DNA of 63,826 nucleotides, from NCBI GenBank assembly GCA_013001595.1, contig JABDMH010000119.1:1-63826 (forward strand), written 5' to 3'. Source of the DNA: Saprospiraceae bacterium. GTDB taxonomy: Bacteria > Bacteroidota > Bacteroidia > Chitinophagales > Saprospiraceae. Each line of letters opens with the position of its first letter. Positions within the stretch are counted from its first letter, which is position 1. The position numbers and the translations under genes were made by a program. Positions 8,977 to 17,988 of the stretch are shown in pieces. The notes under the pieces are model-generated. The model was not told where the DNA came from. It searched no databases and was given only the letters and a program-made list of their open reading frames with translations.

Positions 8977-9441
8977 AAATTTGGAGGATATTATGTGAAA
9001 TTGGCAAAAGAAGGAACGAGCACTTTCCAGATATAGTCACTGCCACGGGATGATTTGAGTTCTTTCTCCGCGTTTGGCGGTCAGAGTGGTAAATTGTAAA
9101 TTTGGCTGAGCGCCAATTCGAAAAGTAAGCAAGTGCATTTTTAATCCCTTGCTATTCTTACAATGACCTCTAATAATAGCATTGACACGTCCTAAAATAT
9201 GACTGCGCATCTCGTATCAATATGTATAAAAACGATTAACTAATCGCAGGTATCGCGAGATTACAAACTCAAAGTTCTCGCCGAACGTGGAAGTTTGAAA
9301 ATACCGCAACACAGAAATCGGCCGCATCTATGAAATCAACAGAACCTCTCTCAAGAAGTGAATCGATATTAGGACCTTTTGAACACTCGAATGACTGGGA
9401 AACAAGCAACGAAATAGAACGCATCACTAATCTTACAAAAT

Positions 9442-10329
9442 ATGAAGAGGTCATTATCATTTGCCATTGCTTTGCTGTTTTTGAGTTATTTCATGGCATA
9501 TACCCAGACCTTTGATGTGAAATATGAGCAAGGATCAAAAAAGATAGAAGTATTCAAATCCTTCTTGGAAAACCCTGTCGTTACTCAAAATGTCAGTCAT
9601 GGTGTACGGGCATATTTGCACCCTGTGTTGCCACCCGATGGTAAGGGAGTTTTCACAGAAATTCATCCTGATCACCACCCTCATCAGACAGGTATATATT
9701 GGGGTTTGAAGAAAGTAAACGGACGAGATTTCTTTATGAAAAATGGAAATACTCATTACCAAAAAGTGAATGCCAGGGTGCTTGAAGCTAAAGGTGAATC
9801 AGTCTCATGGCAAACTATATATAATTTACTTGATAAGGGCGGTGAACCCATTCTGCAAGAAAGTCAGACTTGGACTTTGACCGAGTCGGAAGGGATGTTT
9901 TTATTGGATTTGGAATGGACAGGTGAGGGTTTGCAAGATATACTTATAGAAGCATATTTTGTGGGAGGTCTTTTTATGCGTATGCCATGGTACGAGGGCA
10001 TTGAGGGAGAGGCCGTCAATGCCTTAGGAGAAAGTAATTACAAAGAATCCGATGGTCATAGGGCCATTTGGGCTGACGTAGGTATGGCCATTGAAGGCAG
10101 GGAAGATTGGGGGCATATTGCTATATTGGATCACCCCGATAACATTGCCTTCCCATCACCCTGGAGGATAGATAGTCAATTGGGTATTGGTCCTTCTAGA
10201 CAAATATTAGGTGATTACACAATTTCTAAAGGAAGCAAGACTACGGAAAAGTATAGATTGGTAATTTATTCAGGAGAGCTGGATCCAGATATTCTTAAAA
10301 TTCAGTGGAGAACATTTAGCAGGGAATAA
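9442..10329 (+). CDS. DUF6807 (PmoA-like) secreted protein
   Basis: A 295-residue exported protein, with signal peptide MKRSLSFAIALLFLSYFMAYTQ, of the DUF6807 family, often labelled PmoA family by automatic annotation. Recognisable motifs are LHPVLPPDGKGVFTEIHPDHHPHQTGIYWG near residues 55-85 (the His cluster replaces the HHRGLW-like motif of relatives), WTLTESEGMFLLDLEW, and HIAILDHPDNIAFPSPWR. The family is common in carbohydrate-degrading Bacteroidota and Planctomycetes and has no settled biochemical role. It is not a methane monooxygenase subunit in any demonstrated sense. It ends two bases before the quinoprotein gene starts, so the two are almost certainly co-transcribed. Confidence 0.8.
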   Translation: MKRSLSFAIALLFLSYFMAYTQTFDVKYEQGSKKIEVFKSFLENPVVTQNVSHGVRAYLHPVLPPDGKGVFTEIHPDHHPHQTGIYWGLKKVNGRDFFMKNGNTHYQKVNARVLEAKGESVSWQTIYNLLDKGGEPILQESQTWTLTESEGMFLLDLEWTGEGLQDILIEAYFVGGLFMRMPWYEGIEGEAVNALGESNYKESDGHRAIWADVGMAIEGREDWGHIAILDHPDNIAFPSPWRIDSQLGIGPSRQILGDYTISKGSKTTEKYRLVIYSGELDPDILKIQWRTFSRE

Positions 10330-10331
10330 AA

Positions 10332-12458
10332 ATGAGTGAGACAGACATCTTGGTTTCTATATTGATAATCACGTTGTTATGGGCTTGTAAAATGGAGAGA
10401 ACTGATCCTTTGGATAATTTTAGGGATTGGGCTATTTATAAAGGAGATAAGAAGGGGCTGCAGTGGTCAGAGCTTGATCAGATCAATGCCAAAAATGTCC
10501 AGGAGCTAAAAGTAGCCTGGATATTCAAGCATGGCAAACCTGGTGGCCCATCGATGTATAGTAATCCCATAATGATTGATGGGCTTATCTATTTTACATC
10601 ACCCACACTTGATGCGATTTGTGTGGATGCCCTAACTGGCAAAGAATTGTGGCGATTTGTCTCCGCTGATTATAATGAGAATGGAGAAATTTGGACGGGT
10701 CGCAACAGAGGAGTGGTATATTGGAAAGGAGAAGAGGGAGAACGAATTTTCCTTTTTGTAAGGAACAGGGTTTATGCCATAGATGCCAAAACTGGCAGGC
10801 ATATTACCCCTTTTGGGACGAATGGAAAGTATATCGACCTCAACTATGATTTGGGAAGAGATCCCGCTAAGACTTCTGTTGAGATGACCGCTCCAGGAAT
10901 TATTTATAGGAACCATCTGATAATGGCAGGCAGAGTGGCGGAAGGATACAATTCCAGTCCGGGGGATATAAGGGGATATAGTGCAGTTACAGGTGAATTT
11001 GAATGGGTTTTTCATACCGTGCCACACAAAGGTGAGGAGGGGTTTAATACCTGGGAATTTCAGGAGGATGAAACATATGGAGGTGCCAATCCTTGGGGAG
11101 GATTTACCTTAGATGAGGAACGTGGCTGGGTATTTTGTGCTACTGGTTCACCTGCACCAGATTTCATTTATGGAGGCACTCGCAAAGGCGACAACTTATT
11201 CGGAAACTGCATTTTGGCGATTGATGCTGAGACAGGTAGGAAGATTTGGCATTATCAAAATATCCATCACGATATTTTTGACTATGACAATCCACCAGCG
11301 CCGGTACTGGCTACTACGACGGACAAGGATGTTAAAAAGGATATTGTAGTTCAGTTCACCAAGATGGGTTTCACCTATGTGCTGGATCGAGAGACTGGAA
11401 AGCCGATTTTTGATACGCCTGAAGTAGCTGTACCTCAAACGATTATTAGTGAAGAGGAATCTTCACCCACCCAGCCTATTCCGCTACTGCCACCACCTTT
11501 GGTTCGTACCCAGATGACAGAAGACGATATAACAGACATATCCCAAGAATCCCACGACTACGTGCTTGACATTTTTAAGAAATACGATACAGGGCCATTG
11601 TATACTCCTTCAAATGAAAGAGGAGTAATTACCACACCTGGCCATCAGGGAGGAGCTGAGTGGGGTGGAGGAGCCTTCAACCCCAATACCAATATCATCT
11701 ATGTGAATGTGAATGAAGCGCCTACGATCAACAGGCTGGTTCCTTTCTACGATTCGAATAGTGCTGATGCCCCCGCCGAACTAAAAGGGGCACTAGTTTA
11801 TAAAAGGAATTGCATTGCATGTCATGGAGTTGATCGACAAGGTATGCCACCAGATTTCCCGAGTCTCAAAGATTTGAAAATAAGCAATGACGAGATCAGA
11901 ACTATTTTGAAACAGGGAAGAGGAAATATGTCTGCGTTCGCACAATTGTCGAAATCTAAAGTGAATGATCTAATTGCCTTCATAAAAAGTACTGGTGAAG
12001 AATATGAAGATATTTCAAACATCGGCCAGCTGAAGTATTCCAGCCATGCACCGTTTTTGGTAGATCATGAAGGTTATCCGGGAATAAAACCTCCTTGGGG
12101 TACGCTGAATGCCATCAATCTGATCACTGGCCAGTTGGAATGGAAAGTACCATTAGGTGAGTATCCGGAGTTGGTAAAAAGAGGCATCACTGGAACTGGC
12201 TCGAAAAATTTCGGCGGTCCCATTGCTACGGCAGGTGGAGTAGTATTTATAGCCGCCACAGCCGATGAAAAGATTCGGTCCTTTGACCAGGAGACTGGAA
12301 ATCAACTGTGGGAATACAAGCTGCCAGCAGCTGCTTATGCTACACCAAGCACATTCATGTTGGATGGCAGGCAGTACTTGGTTATTCTTTGTGGAGGAGG
12401 AGGAAAAAATAAATCCCCTTATGGAGATGCTTTGGTCGCGTTTACGCTTTCCATGTAG
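10332..12458 (+). CDS. PQQ-dependent dehydrogenase with inserted cytochrome c, lipoprotein
   Basis: A 708-residue quinoprotein of the glucose/alcohol dehydrogenase propeller family. A lipobox (LLWAC, Cys19) predicts anchoring in the envelope. Propeller tryptophan-docking motifs are visible: GKELWRFVSADYN, AIDAETGRKIWHYQ, TYVLDRETGKPIF and the late TGNQLWEYKLPA. A c-type haem domain is inserted before the last blades, with CIACH at residues 494-498 and a downstream Met (GNMSAFAQL) as likely axial ligand. It should oxidise a sugar or alcohol in the periplasm and pass electrons through its own haem. No PQQ-synthesis genes are in the window. It is coupled to the DUF6807 gene. The substrate is unknown. 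Confidence 0.88.
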   Translation: MSETDILVSILIITLLWACKMERTDPLDNFRDWAIYKGDKKGLQWSELDQINAKNVQELKVAWIFKHGKPGGPSMYSNPIMIDGLIYFTSPTLDAICVDALTGKELWRFVSADYNENGEIWTGRNRGVVYWKGEEGERIFLFVRNRVYAIDAKTGRHITPFGTNGKYIDLNYDLGRDPAKTSVEMTAPGIIYRNHLIMAGRVAEGYNSSPGDIRGYSAVTGEFEWVFHTVPHKGEEGFNTWEFQEDETYGGANPWGGFTLDEERGWVFCATGSPAPDFIYGGTRKGDNLFGNCILAIDAETGRKIWHYQNIHHDIFDYDNPPAPVLATTTDKDVKKDIVVQFTKMGFTYVLDRETGKPIFDTPEVAVPQTIISEEESSPTQPIPLLPPPLVRTQMTEDDITDISQESHDYVLDIFKKYDTGPLYTPSNERGVITTPGHQGGAEWGGGAFNPNTNIIYVNVNEAPTINRLVPFYDSNSADAPAELKGALVYKRNCIACHGVDRQGMPPDFPSLKDLKISNDEIRTILKQGRGNMSAFAQLSKSKVNDLIAFIKSTGEEYEDISNIGQLKYSSHAPFLVDHEGYPGIKPPWGTLNAINLITGQLEWKVPLGEYPELVKRGITGTGSKNFGGPIATAGGVVFIAATADEKIRSFDQETGNQLWEYKLPAAAYATPSTFMLDGRQYLVILCGGGGKNKSPYGDALVAFTLSM

Positions 12459-12766
12459 TTGGTGTTTGTATTCACTACCTGTTTCGCGCGGTTCTTTGAA
12501 ACTTGCCGAATTTTTGAGTCTCAGTCACCAAACTTACTACCAAATTCTTTGTTCCAACACCTCTTTATCTTGTCTTTGGCTCCGAAAAGCTCTTTCGATC
12601 TCTTCTTGATCTTCACAAGCTCATGAACATAGCTATTTCCATTGACCTTGTTCTTATGATGGCCACCTGCTTTCTCCCAAGTTCCTTTCACTGGGCGTTC
12701 ATTGATTTCACTTTGATAGACATTATTGAACCCGATATTCTTGTCGGCGAAAATGCTTTTCGAAGC
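12459..12766. other. Intergenic with one doubtful minus-strand frame
   Basis: Between the quinoprotein stop and a direct repeat. A minus-strand frame at 12521-12769 could encode 82 very basic residues (ending WNKEFGSKFGD), but it has no recognisable motif and no clear ribosome binding site, and it runs into the repeat. I do not count it as a gene. Confidence 0.35.
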
Positions 12767-12845
12767 CAATAATTTGCTTGTTTGTCATTGGGGTGGATGC
12801 GCCATAATCTTAATTAAAAAAGGGATTCTCGACTCCAGAATCCCC
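12767..12845 (-). repeat. Copy 1 of the tRNA 3'-flank direct repeat (with terminator)
   Basis: About 79 bases nearly matching 14619-14693, including the segment starting CAATAATTTGCTTGTT and the hairpin GGGATTCT ... AGAATCCC with a poly-A side (poly-U on the minus strand) at 12815-12845. In copy 2 this is the flank and terminator of the initiator tRNA. Here no tRNA is attached. A gene fragment abuts it instead. Confidence 0.75.
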
Positions 12846-12852
12846 TTATTCT

Positions 12853-13053
12853 AGTAACCGAGATCGCGAGCAGTCCTGGCTCTGCCAATAAATATGTGCG
12901 ATAGGCATCTTCTGCAATGTAGAAAACGCCACTAGAATCACGAATCTCAATTCTGGTCGGCACAATATTACTCGTACCTTTATCTCGAATTTCGATATCC
13001 AGAATAGTAGATTGAGCAGATAATTTCAAAGCAATGATATCCCCACTTGGCAG
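12853..13053 (-). pseudogene. Gene fragment fused to the tRNA-flank repeat
   Basis: The minus-strand frame reads ALKLSAQSTILDIEIRDKG and then VPTRIEIRDSSGVFYIAEDA before running into the repeat copy and stopping. The paired IEIRD segments and YIAEDA look like the mature N-terminus of a secreted beta-sandwich or carbohydrate-active protein. The signal peptide upstream and the remainder downstream are missing. A TTG at 13029 is the only possible start. It is probably a broken gene joined to the repeat by recombination. Confidence 0.5.
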
Positions 13054-13230
13054 TTATTTTACACTGAGGTAAAAAATGCGGCGAACACCCTATCTAGTAT
13101 TTTCGTTAAAATTACCTTATCCCCTTGGTTTGGCGGTGAAAAGAAAATTGATGAGATCGCAAATTCTTTGTTACGGGTTCTTCGAACTCGAATTAATTCC
13201 CATACCATCTAAAAGGCAAATGAATTCCAG

Positions 13231-14469
13231 TTAATCGAGTTTGATTTCAATGTCCATCTGGTTCCAACGATAGTTAATAGAGTGTGATTTTCCTTTTTCA
13301 TTGCGCATGGCATCAGACCAAATCAACACCATTTTCTCTCCATCCCCGCTAATCCATTTGGGAGATAATTTAGGTTGATAGGTTAGATTCGTTTCAGCAT
13401 CTACAGTCCAATAATCCGTATAGTAAAACTCCTTCCAAGGGCCGTAGGGTTTTTCGGACCACCAAAATCCCAGGCTACCCGTTTTCGTGTGCATCCAACC
13501 ATCGTAGTAGTCCTCTGCTGAATTGGTCATATGGTGACCTCCATAGCTGCCACCATTTACCATGATGTAGCATTGCAAGCCTGCATTCCATACCACAGAT
13601 GGCAACCAAGAATACCAGCCAAAATACTCGCCAAATTGATTCTTTGCAGGAAAGACATGAACCGGTGCGCGTTTCTTGAGATCTGAGGTCCAGGATGGTT
13701 TCCCGTCTAGCCATCCAGCGAAGAATTCCCAATCTTTTCGTTGCTCCAACTTCCCAGATCTCACTCTGGCTAGCAAAAGCTCATTGCTTTGCGCTCCTTC
13801 AGGAGAATACATGTAGATATATGGATCCTTGGCAGCACTGTTCGCCTTTCCGTTTTGCACAAAAGCAATCGAAGCGAAGGGGTAGGCCAATTGACCGTCA
13901 TGTTCCTTACCAAATTCCTCAAGAAAGAACATTTCTTTGGAATCAACTTCTTCTCTTGCCATGCTGTCCTGGGGTTCGATTAAACGAAAATCGCCTTTTC
14001 TACTTACTCGGAACCAGCTTTGGCCATTGTCATCAGATTTCAACAGCTTAATTCCCCTAAAAGGTCCAGACCAATCTAGTTTGGGTGTTTTAGAAACGGC
14101 CGAGTACAATTCGTCCCCAATCGCGTATATCCCATAACCAAACCAACCATGCCCTGCACGAACAAACTCCGGATACTGGGTGATGGGTGTTGGTTTGAAA
14201 TCTTTCGATGTACCCTCAAGACGATAGAGACGATTGTGAAATCGGGTTTTTTCTATGAGCCAATCGCCGTCATCCATCGAGATTATTTGACTTCCATCTT
14301 TAGTCCATGTGATGCACCAGTTGTCACCTCTACCACCTAACCGTTTCAAAGTCTCTTTTCTAAATTCCACTCCTTGCGGATGCTTTGTCAAGTTTTGCCC
14401 CATAGTGAGATCAAGAATGAGGAGAATCGAGGCTAAAGTGAGGAGGCTTCCTGAGTACTTGAAATTCAT
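13231..14469 (-). CDS. DUF4185-like secreted beta-propeller protein
   Basis: A 412-residue exported protein with an N-terminal signal (LLTLASILLILDLTMGQ). Content fits the DUF4185 five-bladed propeller family related to GH43-like and sialidase-like folds: GDNWCITWTKDGSQIISMDDGDW near the start, KLLKSDDNGQSWFRVS (an Asp-box-like turn), DPYIYMYSPEG, and LPSVVWNAGLQCYIMVNGG. Members are thought to be glycan-active or glycan-binding, but I see no proven catalytic residues. It lies alone between the two copies of the tRNA-flank repeat and just downstream of the tRNA, within the possible integrated segment. Confidence 0.7.
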   Translation of the reverse strand: MNFKYSGSLLTLASILLILDLTMGQNLTKHPQGVEFRKETLKRLGGRGDNWCITWTKDGSQIISMDDGDWLIEKTRFHNRLYRLEGTSKDFKPTPITQYPEFVRAGHGWFGYGIYAIGDELYSAVSKTPKLDWSGPFRGIKLLKSDDNGQSWFRVSRKGDFRLIEPQDSMAREEVDSKEMFFLEEFGKEHDGQLAYPFASIAFVQNGKANSAAKDPYIYMYSPEGAQSNELLLARVRSGKLEQRKDWEFFAGWLDGKPSWTSDLKKRAPVHVFPAKNQFGEYFGWYSWLPSVVWNAGLQCYIMVNGGSYGGHHMTNSAEDYYDGWMHTKTGSLGFWWSEKPYGPWKEFYYTDYWTVDAETNLTYQPKLSPKWISGDGEKMVLIWSDAMRNEKGKSHSINYRWNQMDIEIKLD

Positions 14470-14618
14470 ATTTGGATTTTTATGGGCAAACCATTTTATG
14501 GCAGATTACTTCTTGATTGGCGAAGATAATGGACAGATAAGATTGGAGGTAAATCCTACATAGATTTTGTGGTGACCACTAGAGTAGAGGACGTACACGG
14601 TGAAAACATCGTCCTGGT

Positions 14619-14693
14619 CAATAATTTGCTTGTTCGTCACTGGAGCGGATGCCATAATCATAAAAAAAGGGATTCTCGACTCCGAGAATCCCC
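14619..14693 (-). repeat. Copy 2 of the tRNA 3'-flank direct repeat
   Basis: The downstream flank of the initiator tRNA gene, repeated with small differences at 12767-12845. The two copies enclose the DUF4185 gene and a gene fragment (about 1.8 kb). Confidence 0.75.
14662..14693 (-). terminator. Terminator of the initiator tRNA
   Basis: On the minus strand, GGGGATTCTCG, a short loop and CGAGAATCCC are followed by seven T residues, starting nine bases after the tRNA 3' end. This is a textbook intrinsic terminator. Confidence 0.9.
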
Positions 14694-14701
14694 TTGATTT
14701 G

Positions 14702-14774
<73 letters not shown>

Positions 14775-14806
14775 ATGTTGCACCACCGTTCTTTTCGATG
14801 GGATGC

Positions 14807-14837
14807 CAAAGGTATGTATTTATTTGGCAATTCGCAA
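14807..14837 (-). promoter_or_regulatory. Vegetative promoter of the initiator tRNA
   Basis: On the minus strand TTG (14837-14835) is followed after exactly 20 bases by TACCTTTG (14814-14807), matching the Bacteroidota TTG/TAnnTTTG consensus. It ends 33 bases before the tRNA 5' end. Confidence 0.8.
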
Positions 14838-14888
14838 AGCCTAGCGGCTCTAAAGCGCAGGTCACCAACTGCATTTTCTGCCAGCCAT

Positions 14889-16334
14889 TTACATGACTTC
14901 CTTGGGGCTGAGGCGAATCAATTTTCCTGGCCGATTTAACAAGACATAGATGGCTCCATCTGGACCAGTCGTAACATCTCGGACCCTGCCGGCATTCTTC
15001 AGTAGGGTCTGCGCATATATAACGCGGTCTCCCTCAATATGCAGCAGTTGTACCTCTTCAAACTTGAGGGCACCAGCTAGTATTTGGTTGTTCCATTTCG
15101 GAAATAGATCTCCACTGTAGAAATCCAGTCCACAGGCAGCAATGGACGGTTTCCAATAGAATATGGGCTGCTCCATCCCTTCCTGAGCTGTCTTATCGGT
15201 AATGATGTCGCCATTGTAATTGATGCCGTAGCTGATAACCGGCCATCCGTAGTTGAGTCCGCGCTTAACGAGATTCAACTCATCTCCGCCCAATGGACCA
15301 TGCTCGGTGTCCCAAAGTTGACCAGTCTCGGGATGAATAGCTAAGCCTTGAGGATTGCGATGCCCATAGGAATAAATCGATGCAACCACATCTTTACGAC
15401 CGTAGAATGGATTACTCCGAGGGATGGATCCATCGCGGTTGATGCGGTGGACTTTACCATTGGGTTTGCTAAGGTCTTGGGCATGTTGCATAGCACCGCG
15501 ATCACCAATGCTGAAAAACAGATACCCATCCGGATCAAATACGATCCTTGAACCAAAATGAACACCTGCAGTTCTGTACGATTTGTGGTCTGCTTCAAAG
15601 AGGACCTGTTCATCTTGCCATTTGTTGTTCACAATTTTGCCCCTTACGATTTTAGTCATACCAGGAAGGTTGCCTTTTTCATCAGGTTCTCCGACTCCAT
15701 GACTGAATGCCAAATATACCCAGCCATTCTTCGCATAGTCGGGATCTATGTTGACATCCATAAGGCCTCCCTGTCCACCTTGACGCACGGTGGGTATGCC
15801 CATAATGCTGTCACTAGCAAGTTTGCCATTTTGATAAACACGTAGTCGACCAGATTTTTCAGTGATCAATGCATGATCTGCATCTATGAAGGCTACACCC
15901 CAAGGTGTTTCCAGTCCTTCGGCTAGGACCTCCACGTTCACCTGATAATCTTGTGTTTCGATCTCATCGGGTAGGGGAGGCTTCGTTATACCGAGTCTTT
16001 CTTCTTCGGCCAGGATGAATCCAACCAAGGTGTCAATCTCCTCATCATTCAATACCGCTCCCCATGATGGCATGCCGTGATGTGGATGCCCAAATTTGAT
16101 GGATCGTTTGATGTTGTTGCGACCGGCTCCAAATTGCCAAGATCCATCTAGCAGGCTTTGAGCAATCTCTCCCTTGAGATCTTCGCCGTGACAGCTGGCA
16201 CAAAGCTCCGTAAATTGGATAGGTATGTCACTACTACTTACATCTTGAGTGGCTTTGGGGCTGCAACCGGCCCCAATGATTAATATGATGCTGCTAAATA
16301 AGCATAAGGTTTGCACTAGATTTCTATTCACCAT
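14889..16334 (-). CDS. PQQ-dependent sugar dehydrogenase with N-terminal cytochrome c
   Basis: A 481-residue lipoprotein (IIGAGC, Cys24). A small cytochrome c domain comes first: CASCH at 45-49, with HPHHGMPSWG supplying the likely Met ligand. It is followed by a six-bladed soluble-glucose-dehydrogenase (Asd/YliI-type) propeller: LAEGLETPWGVAFID, EKSGRLRVYQNG, VRQGGQGGLMDVNIDPDY, GVHFGSRIVFDPDGYLFFSIGDRG, HRNPQGLAIHPETGQLWDTEHGPLGGDELN and a final GRVRDVTTGPDGAIYVL. These carry the known catalytic His and PQQ-contacting Arg regions. The likely role is periplasmic oxidation of an aldose with electrons passed through the fused haem. It is a different family from the quinoprotein at 10332, so the window has two unrelated cytochrome-fused quinoproteins on either side of the tRNA. 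Confidence 0.88.
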   Translation of the reverse strand: MVNRNLVQTLCLFSSIILIIGAGCSPKATQDVSSSDIPIQFTELCASCHGEDLKGEIAQSLLDGSWQFGAGRNNIKRSIKFGHPHHGMPSWGAVLNDEEIDTLVGFILAEEERLGITKPPLPDEIETQDYQVNVEVLAEGLETPWGVAFIDADHALITEKSGRLRVYQNGKLASDSIMGIPTVRQGGQGGLMDVNIDPDYAKNGWVYLAFSHGVGEPDEKGNLPGMTKIVRGKIVNNKWQDEQVLFEADHKSYRTAGVHFGSRIVFDPDGYLFFSIGDRGAMQHAQDLSKPNGKVHRINRDGSIPRSNPFYGRKDVVASIYSYGHRNPQGLAIHPETGQLWDTEHGPLGGDELNLVKRGLNYGWPVISYGINYNGDIITDKTAQEGMEQPIFYWKPSIAACGLDFYSGDLFPKWNNQILAGALKFEEVQLLHIEGDRVIYAQTLLKNAGRVRDVTTGPDGAIYVLLNRPGKLIRLSPKEVM

Positions 16335-16446
16335 GGACTTAAAATTTGTATGTGGTTTTTTCTTGGAGCATGAATATACGTATCCCTGTGTTCAAAATTC
16401 ACATACAAACTTGACTTTTCGGTTCAGTAAGCGATACTTTGCAATA

Positions 16447-17988
16447 TCATGGTCTCTTTCTAATGGCATCCAGTTCGTTCTCAAGCTGCGCTACAATGTC
16501 TGGCTTTTGCAGAAAGAGATTGGTGGTCTCGCTGGGATCATTTGCTAGATTGTACAGTTGACCTGCTGCCTCTCCATCTTGCGGATCAATCGATGTAGGT
16601 GTTGAAAATCCACCCGATCCCAATCCTTCTATGAGTTTCCATTCGCCGTTTCTGATGGCAAAGACGGCGCGCGAAGAATGATGAATTGCAGTTTGACCAG
16701 CGGTTTCTTCTACCTGATTTCCTAAAAGGTATGGATAAATGGAATGACTATCATGCATTTCCTTTTGGTCTAGTTGGACACCTATCACATCGGCAGCTGT
16801 AGCTAATAGGTTGGTTAACACGGTGGTTTGTGCGCATACACTTCCAGTATCTACCTTACCAGGCCACTTTACGATAAACGGAATGCGATGTCCTCCTTCC
16901 CAGATATCTGCCTTCATTCCCCGGTACAGATGAGCCGCTCTATGATCATATTGTTCAATCATTTCCGGTTTCCAAAACGGTCCATTGTCGCTGGCAAAAA
17001 TGACCAAGGTGTTTTCAATTACTCCTTTGTCTGCTAAGGTTTGCAAGACGGCACCTATGGCTGCATCGACCATCTCGACGAAATCACCATACTGCCCGGC
17101 ACCGGACTTGCCCTGGTAGGCGCTCGTAGGCATCCATGGTGTGTGCGGTGCGGCAAGGGGGAGGTAGAGAAAAAATGGATGTTCACCCACAGCATGACGA
17201 TCAATGAATGCCTGGGCTTGTTCTGTAAAAGTGGGTAAAACCTCATCGAATTCGAATCCTGGTGCAATTCGACCTGGCCTCCAAAACGCACCGGCATAAC
17301 CGGTATTCAGATCATTTCCAGGGGTATAATCATCTGGTATGCTAACCAAGGTGTCATTTTTTAAGTAGCAATATGGATCCATGTCTAGGGAGGCAGGTAG
17401 AAAATAGGAGTAATCGAATCCATGTTGTAGAGGTCCATTGGTGGGAGGCTTGGAAAAATCTATCCAATCAGGATCCATCTCTGTCACCATACCCACTTCG
17501 TTTACAGATGCATGGGCTATGGAATCCACATAGGCAGGCTTGATGGCCCAATCTACTCCAAGATGCCATTTTCCAATCATGCCTGTGCGATAACCCGCCG
17601 ACTGGAGAAGCTCCCCAACGGTAAGCATATCGTGCTCGATAATGCTGCGACCATAGCCCCTTAGTACACCTCTCGGTAGGCGACTGCGCCAACAATATTG
17701 GCCAGTTAGAATGCCATAACGAGTAGGTGTGCATACCGAGGAGGGAGAATGTGCATCGGTAAAGCGCATCCCTTTCTGAGCCAAGGCATCGATAGCTGGG
17801 GTATTGATCTTACTCTCTGGATTGTAAGCACCCACATCGCCATAACCCAGATCGTCTGCCAGGATGTAGACGATGTTTGGTAGATCAGGTGCATCTTCAC
17901 TTTTGTTGTACTCATTACACTGTACAGCGCCTAATGCATAAATTAAGCCCAGCAATAATGGTAACAAAGAGTTCCTGGTTGGATTCAT
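16447..17988 (-). CDS. Sulfatase (arylsulfatase / GalNAc-6-sulfatase-like), S1 family
   Basis: A 513-residue exported formylglycine sulfatase. The hydrophobic N-terminus ends at AVQC (Cys24), a possible lipobox. The sulfatase core starts at NIVYILADDLGYGDVG, with the metal-binding Asp pair. The modification site is CTPTR with Cys86, followed by the second signature GYRTGMIGKWHLG. DNGPFWKPE gives the later Asp/Asn ligands. It should remove sulfate from a polysaccharide or glycosaminoglycan-like chain, provided the cell has a maturase (none in this window). Its start overlaps the PAP2 gene stop by four bases (ATGA), so the two are translationally coupled. The substrate is not predictable. Confidence 0.9.
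   Translation of the reverse strand: MNPTRNSLLPLLLGLIYALGAVQCNEYNKSEDAPDLPNIVYILADDLGYGDVGAYNPESKINTPAIDALAQKGMRFTDAHSPSSVCTPTRYGILTGQYCWRSRLPRGVLRGYGRSIIEHDMLTVGELLQSAGYRTGMIGKWHLGVDWAIKPAYVDSIAHASVNEVGMVTEMDPDWIDFSKPPTNGPLQHGFDYSYFLPASLDMDPYCYLKNDTLVSIPDDYTPGNDLNTGYAGAFWRPGRIAPGFEFDEVLPTFTEQAQAFIDRHAVGEHPFFLYLPLAAPHTPWMPTSAYQGKSGAGQYGDFVEMVDAAIGAVLQTLADKGVIENTLVIFASDNGPFWKPEMIEQYDHRAAHLYRGMKADIWEGGHRIPFIVKWPGKVDTGSVCAQTTVLTNLLATAADVIGVQLDQKEMHDSHSIYPYLLGNQVEETAGQTAIHHSSRAVFAIRNGEWKLIEGLGSGGFSTPTSIDPQDGEAAGQLYNLANDPSETTNLFLQKPDIVAQLENELDAIRKRP

Larger units (their letters stand above)
8505..9441. other. Non-coding or decayed stretch containing a tRNA remnant
   Basis: Nearly 1 kb with no intact gene. 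It contains the 3' half of an initiator tRNA (listed separately), an inverted repeat to its left (AAACCCCTG at about 8865 with CAAGGGTTT at about 8889) that could be the terminator of that former tRNA, and a small inverted repeat CGATTA-AC-TAATCG at 9233-9246. The DUF6807 promoter must lie near the right end, but I see no convincing match to the phylum consensus. Confidence 0.4.

Noticed and set aside
9442-10329. Methane/ammonia monooxygenase subunit from the PmoA family label
   Set aside because: The protein is soluble and exported, without the membrane helices of true PmoA. It matches DUF6807.
12521-12769. 82-residue basic minus-strand frame as a gene
   Set aside because: No motif, no clear ribosome binding site, overlap with the tRNA-flank repeat, and the surrounding sequence is already rearranged.
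12767-14693. Direct repeats as ends of an insertion sequence
   Set aside because: No transposase frame lies between them, they are direct rather than inverted, and they contain the tRNA terminator.
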